Positions 1-6,514 of a stretch of DNA of 12,937 nucleotides are shown here, piece after piece. Source of the stretch: Bacteroidaceae bacterium (lineage in GTDB: Bacteria; Bacteroidota; Bacteroidia; Bacteroidales; Bacteroidaceae); contig CAAFRW010000147.1 of assembly GCA_900765575.1 (NCBI GenBank), positions 1 to 12,937 of the forward strand. Reading direction: 5' to 3'. Both the position numbers and the translations under genes were made by a program. Under the pieces are notes generated by a model. The model had not been told where the DNA came from. It worked only from the letters and a program-made list of their open reading frames with translations, and ran no database searches. Position 1 is the first letter of the stretch, and the number at the start of each line of letters is the position of its first letter.

Positions 1-47
1 ACCTTTGCAACTTTCAGGTAAATCTTCCGCCGTTTTGCCTTATCCAT
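1..47 (-). CDS. possible 5' end of a gene running off the left edge
   Basis: On the minus strand an ATG at 47 opens a frame that stays open for 15 codons to the window edge and reads MDKAKRRKIYLKVAK. The peptide is lysine/arginine rich and no family can be recognised from it. It ends in a Lys-Val-Ala motif whose DNA (gaaagttgcaaa) also occurs upstream at 90-101, where it is not in a convincing gene. This is therefore either the true start of a small basic protein or part of a repeat. The only support is the open frame and the start codon. Confidence 0.25.
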   Translation of the reverse strand, partial: MDKAKRRKIYLKVAK

Positions 48-297
48 GGTAAATGCGTGAGGTTCTCAGCCCCTGCGGCTTCTGCAACTTTTGCAACTTT
101 CGGCAGTAGCGGCAGCATACGGTTATTTTCGGTACGCCTTAGGGTTGCGAAATGCGCTTCGCAGCGTACCGGAAACTATATCCAAATGCAGAAGGCACAA
201 CCTCCCAACAGAGGAAGAGCTATGTTAAAACACGAAGAATGTATTAGAATTCAATCCATTCAATTAAACCTTTTGAAACAAAAATTATCTAATAATA
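48..297. other. non-coding stretch with short repeats and a nested hairpin
   Basis: No convincing gene is seen here. The motif tttgcaactttc occurs at 4-15 and 90-101, with a variant (tctgcaactttt) at 81-92. A nested inverted repeat lies at 131-170. Its outer arms are ggtacgc (131-137) and gcgtacc (164-170). Its inner arms are tgcgaa (146-151) and ttcgca (158-163), with a six-base loop and a one-sided bulge at 138-145. A 32-codon frame (ATG at 222, stop at 318-320) follows a purine-rich stretch. Its end lies inside the downstream palindromic repeat and its product is not recognisable, so it is not called as a gene. No clear promoter for the pectinase was found here. Confidence 0.5.
131..170. 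repeat. nested hairpin (inverted repeat)
   Basis: Seven outer pairs (131-137 with 164-170) stack directly on the right side onto six inner pairs (146-151 with 158-163). The loop is atgcgc, and an eight-base bulge lies on the left strand. Flanking tttc and ggaaa add weak pairing. There is no T-run on either side, so it is a poor terminator candidate. It could be an RNA element or part of a dispersed repeat. Confidence 0.45.
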
Positions 298-440
298 CGA
301 ATCAGAAGTTAAAGGAGTAATAGGGGTTATCAGTCCGCGAACGGGCCTAGGAGTGAATGCTCGATAGCTTCCGAAACGACACATAGCGCATAAAGTAAGG
401 AGTTTTGAGCTTTATCTCCTTTACCTCCTCGATTCGCATT
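298..440. repeat. structured palindromic repeat element, copy A
   Basis: The ends are a long imperfect inverted repeat: cgaatcagaagttaaaggag (298-317) pairs with 416-436, with two mismatches and one bulged base. Inside are a 5-bp hairpin with a CGAA loop (333-346) and an internal stem pairing 356-366 with 403-413 (nine of eleven positions, one of them G-T). The same order of parts, the same left end (cgaatcag) and the same right end (gattcgcatt) recur at 5992-6124, so this is one copy of a family. It stops 23 bases before the pectinase start codon and could lie in that gene's 5' leader. Flanks carry aataata on both sides (291-297 and 441-447). Confidence 0.7.
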
Positions 441-463
441 AATAATATAATATTTAAAGAACC

Positions 464-2599
464 ATGAAAAATTATTCAATGTTCAGAAAGACAAATATAG
501 CTGCCTTCCTGATGCTTTATTTAATGGTGTTTGCACCGGTGATGGCACAACAGCCACAGCAGCAAATGCCAAGAAGAAACGTTCTGCGCGAAACGAACGA
601 GGAGTTCTTCAAAACCGAAGAAGCACGTCGCATAGGCGACCAGATTCTAGTCTACCAACGCTGTACGGGCGGATGGCCGAAAAACATTGATATGGCCCGG
701 AGAATGAGCGACGAAGAATTGGCGCAAGTGTTAAAAGACAAGTCACGCCGTAACGATTCGACGATTGACAATAACGCAACCACCATGCAAATGATATATT
801 TGGCCCGTTTGTATCAACAAACCAAAGATGCACGTTACCGCGACGCTTTTCTTTCAGCGGTGGAATATCTGTTAAGCGGTCAGTACGACAATGGCGGATG
901 GCCACAGTTTTGGCCGGACCCACATGGCTATCAAGTACATATCACCTTTAACGACGATGCCATTGTTAACACCTTGGAACTATTTCGCGATATTATGACG
1001 GAAAAAACGCCTTATGGCGGCAACCTGACTGACAGCGCACTGCGTCAACGTCTGTCGAAAGCTTTCGACAAAGGAATAGAGTGCATCCTTGCCACACAGA
1101 TTATGGTGAAAGGAAAACCGACCGTATGGTGCCAGCAAAACTATCGCGATACCTTTAAACCGGTGCCGGCACGTGCTTTCGAACTTCCTTCCTACTGCTC
1201 GGCAGAAAGCGAAGGTATCGTACGCCTGCTCCTGAGCTTGCCCAATCCGGATGCCCGTGTAAAGCGAGCTATCCACGGCGCTATGAAATGGTTCGATACG
1301 TATAAACTTACCGGACTGCGATGCGAACGGACCCGCTCGGCCGACGGAGAGCGCAATACCCGCCTGGTGGAAGACCCTCAGGCACAACCTATCTGGGCAC
1401 GGTATTACGACCTGGAACGTTGCGAACCTTTTGTTTGCGACCGTGACGGTATACCCAGACGCCATCTGGAAGAACTGGGAATGGAACGCCGCAACGGATA
1501 TAGCTGGTACAACAGCCGTGCTGCCGGACTCTATCCTACGTACGAAGCTTGGGCTGCCAAATATGACCCGAAACATAAAGTAAAAATTAGTTTAACCACT
1601 AAAGGAGCGAACGAAAACGGAACCATCGACATGTATCGCCGTCCGACCATAGACCGCTCCGCTTTCAATGTCATCGTTAAACCGGGAGAAAGTATACAAG
1701 CCGCTATCGAAAAAGCGCCCCAAACACCGGCAGAACCTTTTAAAATCCTTATATCAAAAGGCACATACAACCAAAAGGTTGTTATAGACCGTCCGAATAT
1801 TGTATTGGTAGGTGAAAACCGCGACAGTACCATCATTGTGTTGGCCGAAACTGCCAAGACACGTAAGATGACCGAATATCACGGACGTCCTGTAGGCAAT
1901 GGAGTCATCGTGCTGCAAGAAGGTGCGGACGACTGTGTTATCAGTGGTTTGACTGTTTACAACAACTACGGAACTACTGTTGAAAATACCACTACTCACC
2001 AAATGTCCATCTTCGGACGCGCTACACGCACCATCGTTATCAACAGCAATGTATGGGCCGATGGCAATGACGCCCTCTCTCTTTGGGCTCCGGAAGGTAA
2101 CGGGATGTATTATCATGCCGACCTCTATCTCCGCTGTCCGGGCGTAGACTTCCTCTGCCCGCGCGGATGGTGCTATGCTACACGCTGCCGCTTCTATGGC
2201 GATGGCCGTGCCTTGATTTGGCACGACGGCAGAGGCGATAAGAATAAGAAACTGGTTATCACCAACTCTTCTTTCGATTCCAAAACACCGGCTATCCTGG
2301 GGCGTTACCACCACGATTCACAATTCGTTATCGTTTGTTGCAAGATGTCGAAAAACATTCTCGACAGCAACATCAGTTACGCTTACACCGATAAAGTGCT
2401 CGACCCTTGTCCGTGGGGACAACGTACCTATTACTATGGCTGCATCCGCGAAGGAGGTCATGGCAATTGGCTGGATGACAACTTAAAAGAAATGGAGAAA
2501 CCGACTGCCTTTTACGGTGTTACGGCATCGTGGACATTCGATGGCAAGTGGAATCCGGAACAACGCATACGCGACCTGTGGAACGTATTGGCTTATTGA
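464..2599 (+). CDS. secreted pectate lyase (PL10) fused to a pectin methylesterase-like (CE8) domain
   Basis: This is a 711-residue two-domain pectinase. Residues 1-28 form a signal peptide (basic start, hydrophobic core, VMA before QQ) without a lipobox cysteine, so a soluble periplasmic or secreted enzyme is inferred. A short Gln-rich linker follows. Residues about 40-340 match PL10 pectate lyases: GGWPKN (69-74), GGWPQFWP (from 144), FNDDAI (NDD at 163-165) and WARYYDLE (from 311). PL10 enzymes cut polygalacturonate by beta-elimination with calcium. From residue 401 (FNVIVKPGESIQAAI) a right-handed beta-helix of the CE8 pectin methylesterase type begins. Its likely active-site residues are Gln513, Asp536, Asp562 (GVDF) and Arg614 (LGR); the usual second glutamine is Asn535. 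Demethylation by CE8 would prepare substrate for the lyase. Substrate and activity are inferred from family membership. Repeat copy A lies just upstream, and no SusC/D or other pectin genes are visible nearby. Confidence 0.9.
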   Translation: MKNYSMFRKTNIAAFLMLYLMVFAPVMAQQPQQQMPRRNVLRETNEEFFKTEEARRIGDQILVYQRCTGGWPKNIDMARRMSDEELAQVLKDKSRRNDSTIDNNATTMQMIYLARLYQQTKDARYRDAFLSAVEYLLSGQYDNGGWPQFWPDPHGYQVHITFNDDAIVNTLELFRDIMTEKTPYGGNLTDSALRQRLSKAFDKGIECILATQIMVKGKPTVWCQQNYRDTFKPVPARAFELPSYCSAESEGIVRLLLSLPNPDARVKRAIHGAMKWFDTYKLTGLRCERTRSADGERNTRLVEDPQAQPIWARYYDLERCEPFVCDRDGIPRRHLEELGMERRNGYSWYNSRAAGLYPTYEAWAAKYDPKHKVKISLTTKGANENGTIDMYRRPTIDRSAFNVIVKPGESIQAAIEKAPQTPAEPFKILISKGTYNQKVVIDRPNIVLVGENRDSTIIVLAETAKTRKMTEYHGRPVGNGVIVLQEGADDCVISGLTVYNNYGTTVENTTTHQMSIFGRATRTIVINSNVWADGNDALSLWAPEGNGMYYHADLYLRCPGVDFLCPRGWCYATRCRFYGDGRALIWHDGRGDKNKKLVITNSSFDSKTPAILGRYHHDSQFVIVCCKMSKNILDSNISYAYTDKVLDPCPWGQRTYYYGCIREGGHGNWLDDNLKEMEKPTAFYGVTASWTFDGKWNPEQRIRDLWNVLAY

Positions 2600-2661
2600 T
2601 AGTCTAGTCTAAAAGTCACAAATAGAAAAGAGTCCTATCACTACTCTGGCACATACAATCG

Positions 2662-2752
2662 TCCGCGATAGCGGATAAGCTATAAAACGATAGCCGTCCA
2701 GTTTTTTTGGGCGGCTATCTTAGTGTCTACTTCCATCGGTCTGGAAGCAGAC
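2662..2752 (+). terminator. three consecutive hairpins after the pectinase; candidate terminator region
   Basis: Hairpin 1 is tccgc-gata-gcgga (2662-2675). Hairpin 2 pairs 2689-2699 with 2709-2719 (11 pairs including one G-T) around a T-rich loop. Hairpin 3 pairs 2725-2735 with 2742-2752 (10 of 11 positions) and is followed at 2757-2764 by a T-rich tract (tatttttc). Hairpin 3 with its trailing T's is the best intrinsic-terminator candidate for the pectinase. The rest of the gap up to 2882 holds one more small hairpin (2845-2860) and no gene. Confidence 0.45.
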
Positions 2753-2882
2753 TCCGATATTTTTCTATAGGGGTGTTTGGTGGCCATGCTGCACAACGGC
2801 CGATAATGTCACAGAAGTAGCCAAAGGTATTTATTCCACACCGATGGCAGGTGATTGCCAGAGAATAGTATAGGACGGAAAC

Positions 2883-3581
2883 TTACTGTCGTCCGTATTT
2901 CATACGGCGCATATTCTCTTCGGCAGCCGATACAAATTCTTTTATAAAAGGATGATTCTTAAAGGAATCGGGAGCCTTGTCCAGAATTTCCTCTATCTGC
3001 GGAGTCATCATCGGATAAGGCATATTACTGCATAGAATCATAAAAATACCTGTACCCAATACATTCTCATAATTACCGGTAATGAACTCTTTGATTAGCT
3101 TATTCATTTCATTAGAGAGCTTCTCCCCTTCGGTATGAACCATCTCCTGAACTTCTGCCGGACCTTTCCCGTCCATAATCATCTGACTTTCTTTATGCGA
3201 CAAATCCTCCGCCCGGCTACTAATTGATTTCTGCTGGTCGATAAAATTGCTCAGCTTATCATTCAGAACCGTGCCCGAGGCCGTCAGTTTCAAATCATCA
3301 ATCGCTATCTTTATATTCCCTTTTTCAATAACCAGCGGCATCACCGGCTGGTCGTCCATATAGAGAGTAGCCATGACAACAGAATCCACCTTCCCCTGCA
3401 TCGTAAACTTTCCGTGGATAATTTCACAAGAGTCCACCGTTATCATCAAGTCGTTTTGCCAAACCTTAATGAACAACATCCTTCCATCTAAGCTCGAAAC
3501 AGAAGAAACCCCTTCTATTTTGTACTTATTGCAAGCTGTTAACGACAAGACCATTGCGGCCAATAAAAACAATTTATTCAT
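2883..3581 (-). CDS. DUF4369 lipoprotein without a thioredoxin domain
   Basis: The product is a 232-residue lipoprotein. The signal sequence MNKLFLLAAMVLSLTAC ends in an LTAC lipobox, so Cys17 should be lipidated and the protein membrane anchored. Residues about 20-115 resemble DUF4369, the beta-rich N-terminal domain found before TlpA/thioredoxin domains in many Bacteroidetes proteins. The C-terminal half is helical (for example the EILDKAPDSFKNHPFIKEF region), like the linker that normally precedes the thioredoxin fold. The protein ends there: there is no CxxC motif and no thioredoxin domain. The frame is open 16 codons further upstream, but the later start is preferred. It places the signal peptide at the N-terminus, and a -7 promoter match (3615-3622) lies inside the longer version. 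Function is unknown; a stand-alone binding or sensing role is only a guess. Confidence 0.8.
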   Translation of the reverse strand: MNKLFLLAAMVLSLTACNKYKIEGVSSVSSLDGRMLFIKVWQNDLMITVDSCEIIHGKFTMQGKVDSVVMATLYMDDQPVMPLVIEKGNIKIAIDDLKLTASGTVLNDKLSNFIDQQKSISSRAEDLSHKESQMIMDGKGPAEVQEMVHTEGEKLSNEMNKLIKEFITGNYENVLGTGIFMILCSNMPYPMMTPQIEEILDKAPDSFKNHPFIKEFVSAAEENMRRMKYGRQ

Positions 3582-3614
3582 ATTATACTCCCTCACATAG
3601 TTCTTTGTAATGTA

Positions 3615-3622
3615 CAAAAGTA
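3615..3622 (-). promoter_or_regulatory. -7 promoter element for the DUF4369 lipoprotein
   Basis: On the minus strand this reads TACTTTTG, an exact match to the Bacteroidetes -7 consensus TAnnTTTG, 33 bases before the chosen start codon. No clear TTTG at the -33 position is visible. It is one half of a divergent promoter region shared with the S46 peptidase gene. Confidence 0.55.
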
Positions 3623-3739
3623 CAATCAATCAACATATAGAAGAGAGGTTTTTATTAATATTTAAAATTTAAAGAAGTCTTTTATAGCTATTTAATAGGA
3701 ATATAACCCGCAAAAGAAACGTAGAAAAACTTTTTATCT

Positions 3740-3747
3740 TACTTTTG
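3740..3747 (+). promoter_or_regulatory. -7 promoter element for the S46 peptidase
   Basis: TACTTTTG is an exact match to TAnnTTTG, 29 bases before the start codon, so the predicted leader is about 25 bases. No good -33 TTTG is seen. The same octamer appears as the -7 candidate of the lipoprotein gene on the other side of this gap and of the TPR gene at 7392. Confidence 0.6.
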
Positions 3748-3776
3748 CATGGTAATTAAAAAACCTTATAAAACAG

Positions 3777-5936
3777 ATGAAACAAACAAAGCTACTCCTA
3801 ACAGCGATATTGGCTGTTGTGTGCCTCATGGCCAAAGCGGACGAAGGCATGTGGATGTTGCAACTAATGAAAGAGCAACATTTAATAGACCAAATGAAGA
3901 AACAGGGTCTTAAGCTGGACACGGAAGACATTTATTCGCCCAATCAAGTCTCCTTGAAAGATGCTGTCGGTATCTTTGGCGGAGGTTGTACAGGCGAAAT
4001 CATCTCGGAAGATGGATTGATACTGACCAACCATCATTGTGGATTCGATGCTATCCAGAAACACAGTTCCGTAGAACACGATTACCTGAAAAACGGCTTC
4101 TGGTCGATGAGCAGAGAAGAAGAACTTCCCTCTGCCGGATTACAGTTTACTTTTATCGAACGCATTCAGGATGTAACAGAGCAGGTGAACCAGTTCATGA
4201 AGGAGAAAAAACTGAGTGATGTAGACTTGCTAAGCGGCCCTTATTTAAGGATTCTGGCCAACCAGTTCCTGGACGAAAGCGACTTAAAAGGCAAGCCGGG
4301 CATCGTCACGGAATTGCTTCCCTTCTATGCGGGCAATCAATACTATCTCTTCTTTAAAAAAATATATCCGGACATCCGCATGGTAGCCGCTCCTCCACAG
4401 AGTATCGGCAAATTCGGCGGCGAAACGGACAACTGGATGTGGCCGCGCCACACATGCGACTTCTCTATGTTTCGTATCTATGCCGATAAGAACGGAGAAC
4501 CTGCACCATATAGTCCGGAAAACGTACCTTTGAAATGCAAGAAACATTTAACTATCTCCCTGAAAGGCTTGGAAGAGGGCGATTACGCTATGATTCTCGG
4601 TTTCCCCGGAAGTACCCAGCGTTACCTTACCGGCAGCGAGATTCAAAGCATGATGGAGAGCGAAAACGAACCGCGCATCAAAGTCCGCGGAGCCCGTCAG
4701 GATGTATTGAAAGAGGAAATGGCTAAAAGCGACAAGGTACGCATCCAGTATGCTTCCAAATATGCACGGAGCAGCAACTACTGGAAGAACTCCATCGGTA
4801 TGAACAAGGCGATTATCGACAACAACGTATTGGGTACCAAGGCTGAACAGGAAGCGCGCTTCGCTGAGTTTGCCAAAGCCGGCAACCATCCGGAATACCA
4901 AAATGTAGTCAATAAAATTGACGAGCAAGTAGCTTCTGCTAAAACCAACAAGTATGTGTTTACCACTTTCATGGAAGTCTTCCGTAACGGTATCGAATTC
5001 GGTTCTCCTATCAAAGTGATGGAAAACTTGAAAAAGGCCCTTACAGAAAAGAATAAAGAGGATATTGAAAAATACAGCAGCCAATTACAGGAATTTTACG
5101 AAACCATTCATAACAAGGATTATGACCATGAGGTAGACCGCAAAGTAGCCAAAGCGCTCTTGCCGCTCTATGCTGAAATGACTGACCAACGTCCTGACAT
5201 TTATAACGTTATCGAAAAGCAGTACAAAGGCGACTATAACCGTTTTGTCGATGATATGTACGATAACTCCATCCTTTCCTCTCAGGCTAACTTGGATAAG
5301 TTCTTGAAAAAGCCTACGGTGAAAGCAATTGAAAAGGATTTGGCCACTCAATATTCATCCTCCAAAAATCGTCTCCACCAGAAGCTCTACGCTTACTATG
5401 TAGAAGGCATGAAAGCATTGGAGCCTCTCCATAAGACATACGTCAGGGGGCTGTGCGAAATGTATGCTCCGACTCCGAAATCGGCTGACGCTAATTTCTC
5501 TCTCCGTTTAACTTACGGCAATGTGAAATCATACTCTCCGAAAGATGGTGTTCTCTACAACTATTATACCACGCTGAAAGGAGTCATGGAGAAAGAAGAC
5601 CCCAACAATCCGGAATTCATTGTACCGGAAAAACTGAAAGAGTTGTACAAGCAAAAAGACTACGGACGTTATGCCATGAAGAACGGAGAGTTGCCCACCT
5701 GCTTCCTCACCACCAACGATATTACAGGCGGTAACAGCGGAAGCCCGGTTATCAATGGTTATGGCGAACTGATTGGTTGCGCTTTCGACGGCAACTGGGA
5801 GTCGCTTAGCGGAGATATCAACTTCGATGACGAGCTGCAACGTTGTATTGCTGTAGACATCCGCTACGTACTTTTCATTATCGAGAAGTTAGGAGGTTGC
5901 CAGCGATTAATCAATGAAATGACTATTGTAGAATAA
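3777..5936 (+). CDS. S46 family dipeptidyl peptidase, DPP7-type specificity
   Basis: The product has 719 residues, the usual length for S46 serine exopeptidases, which remove dipeptides from the N-terminus of peptides in the periplasm of Bacteroidetes. Residues 1-21 are a signal peptide (ending AKA), giving a mature start of DEGMWML. The chymotrypsin-like triad is readable: His87 in TNHHC, Asp228 in WPRHTCDF and Ser654 in TGGNSGSP. The residue 18 positions after the serine is Gly672 (CAFDGNWE). In the characterised family, glycine here goes with DPP7-type preference for hydrophobic P1 residues, while arginine marks the Asp/Glu-specific DPP11. The helical domain characteristic of S46 fills the middle, roughly residues 270-570. 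The gene has its own promoter, and a terminator-like hairpin follows. Family and triad are clear; the specificity is inferred from one residue. Confidence 0.93.
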   Translation: MKQTKLLLTAILAVVCLMAKADEGMWMLQLMKEQHLIDQMKKQGLKLDTEDIYSPNQVSLKDAVGIFGGGCTGEIISEDGLILTNHHCGFDAIQKHSSVEHDYLKNGFWSMSREEELPSAGLQFTFIERIQDVTEQVNQFMKEKKLSDVDLLSGPYLRILANQFLDESDLKGKPGIVTELLPFYAGNQYYLFFKKIYPDIRMVAAPPQSIGKFGGETDNWMWPRHTCDFSMFRIYADKNGEPAPYSPENVPLKCKKHLTISLKGLEEGDYAMILGFPGSTQRYLTGSEIQSMMESENEPRIKVRGARQDVLKEEMAKSDKVRIQYASKYARSSNYWKNSIGMNKAIIDNNVLGTKAEQEARFAEFAKAGNHPEYQNVVNKIDEQVASAKTNKYVFTTFMEVFRNGIEFGSPIKVMENLKKALTEKNKEDIEKYSSQLQEFYETIHNKDYDHEVDRKVAKALLPLYAEMTDQRPDIYNVIEKQYKGDYNRFVDDMYDNSILSSQANLDKFLKKPTVKAIEKDLATQYSSSKNRLHQKLYAYYVEGMKALEPLHKTYVRGLCEMYAPTPKSADANFSLRLTYGNVKSYSPKDGVLYNYYTTLKGVMEKEDPNNPEFIVPEKLKELYKQKDYGRYAMKNGELPTCFLTTNDITGGNSGSPVINGYGELIGCAFDGNWESLSGDINFDDELQRCIAVDIRYVLFIIEKLGGCQRLINEMTIVE

Positions 5937-5950
5937 AAATTTCTTTGCAG

Positions 5951-5980
5951 GCTAACGGGAATTGCCCCGTGATAGCTTTC
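5951..5980 (+). terminator. terminator-like hairpin after the S46 peptidase
   Basis: gcta plus acggg (5951-5959) pairs with cccgt (5966-5970) and, after a two-base bulge, tagc (5973-5976). The loop is aattgc. A short pyrimidine run (tttct) follows. It starts 14 bases after the stop codon, which fits an intrinsic terminator, although the T-tract is weak. Confidence 0.5.
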
Positions 5981-5991
5981 TATAAAGAACA

Positions 5992-6124
5992 CGAATCAGT
6001 AGTTAAAGGAGTTACTAGCCCACAAGCGGGCTGAGAAGTGAAAGCTTGATAGTTTCCGAATAGTACATAACGTACATAAAGAACGGGTATCAAGCTTTAT
6101 CTCCATTAACTACTGATTCGCATT
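5992..6124. repeat. structured palindromic repeat element, copy B
   Basis: The outer arms are cgaatcagtagttaaaggag (5992-6011) and 6101-6120, complementary at 19 of 20 positions. Nested inside are a 5-bp hairpin (6017-6021 with 6028-6032), a perfect 11-bp stem aaagcttgata / tatcaagcttt (6041-6051 with 6088-6098), and within that a small gtac-ataac-gtac hairpin (6063-6075). The overall fold resembles a branched RNA. It lies between converging genes, so it could act as a two-way terminator. Sequence and layout match copy A at 298-440. Confidence 0.75.
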
Positions 6125-6143
6125 CTCCATAAAAAGGTGAGAT

Positions 6144-6512
6144 TTACTTCAGAAATACAAAGTACACGGCCAACACCAAGCAAATGAAAGCCGCCAAATG
6201 ATTCCAATGCAACGATTCGCCTTTGAACATAACGGTGGCAAACAGGGTGAACACAATCAATGTCACCACCTCTTGTATCACTTTCAGCTGCATCAAACTA
6301 AACGGACCGCCATTTCCTTGAAAGCCTAACCGGTTAGCCGGCACTTGAAACGAATATTCCGCCAAAGCAATGGCCCACGAAAAGAGGATGACTCCCCAAA
6401 GCGGCCAGTTGGACGAGACCTTCAGTTCCTGCAATTTTAAATGCCCATACCAGGCAAACGTCATGAAGATGTTGGATACCACCAACATCAACACAGTATA
6501 AAATACTTTCAT
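6144..6512 (-). CDS. DUF486 family small membrane protein (DMT-like)
   Basis: This is a 122-residue, strongly hydrophobic protein with about four membrane segments, near residues 3-20, 38-52, 80-96 and 105-121. The phrases FMTFAWYGHLK, PLWGVILFSWAIALAEY and QVPANRLGF are typical of DUF486, a small family distantly related to drug/metabolite transporters. Its start lies two bases after the ttcA stop codon, so the two are very probably cotranscribed. The substrate is unknown, and no functional link to tRNA thiolation can be read from the sequence. The length is normal for the family. Confidence 0.85.
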   Translation of the reverse strand: MKVFYTVLMLVVSNIFMTFAWYGHLKLQELKVSSNWPLWGVILFSWAIALAEYSFQVPANRLGFQGNGGPFSLMQLKVIQEVVTLIVFTLFATVMFKGESLHWNHLAAFICLVLAVYFVFLK

Positions 6513-6514
6513 TC

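Noticed and set aside
57..320. Open frame of 87 codons, with an internal ATG at 222 preceded by a purine-rich stretch
   Set aside because: The first part crosses the repeat motif and nested hairpin, the end is encoded by palindromic element A, and neither version resembles a known protein. Most likely chance.
609..2314. Several long open frames on the minus strand opposite the pectinase
   Set aside because: They overlap a gene with clear domains and motifs, have unlikely composition and no family resemblance. They are shadows of the coding strand.
3582..3629. Longer N-terminus for the DUF4369 lipoprotein (ATG at 3629)
   Set aside because: It would bury the lipoprotein signal sequence inside the protein and would include the predicted -7 promoter element.
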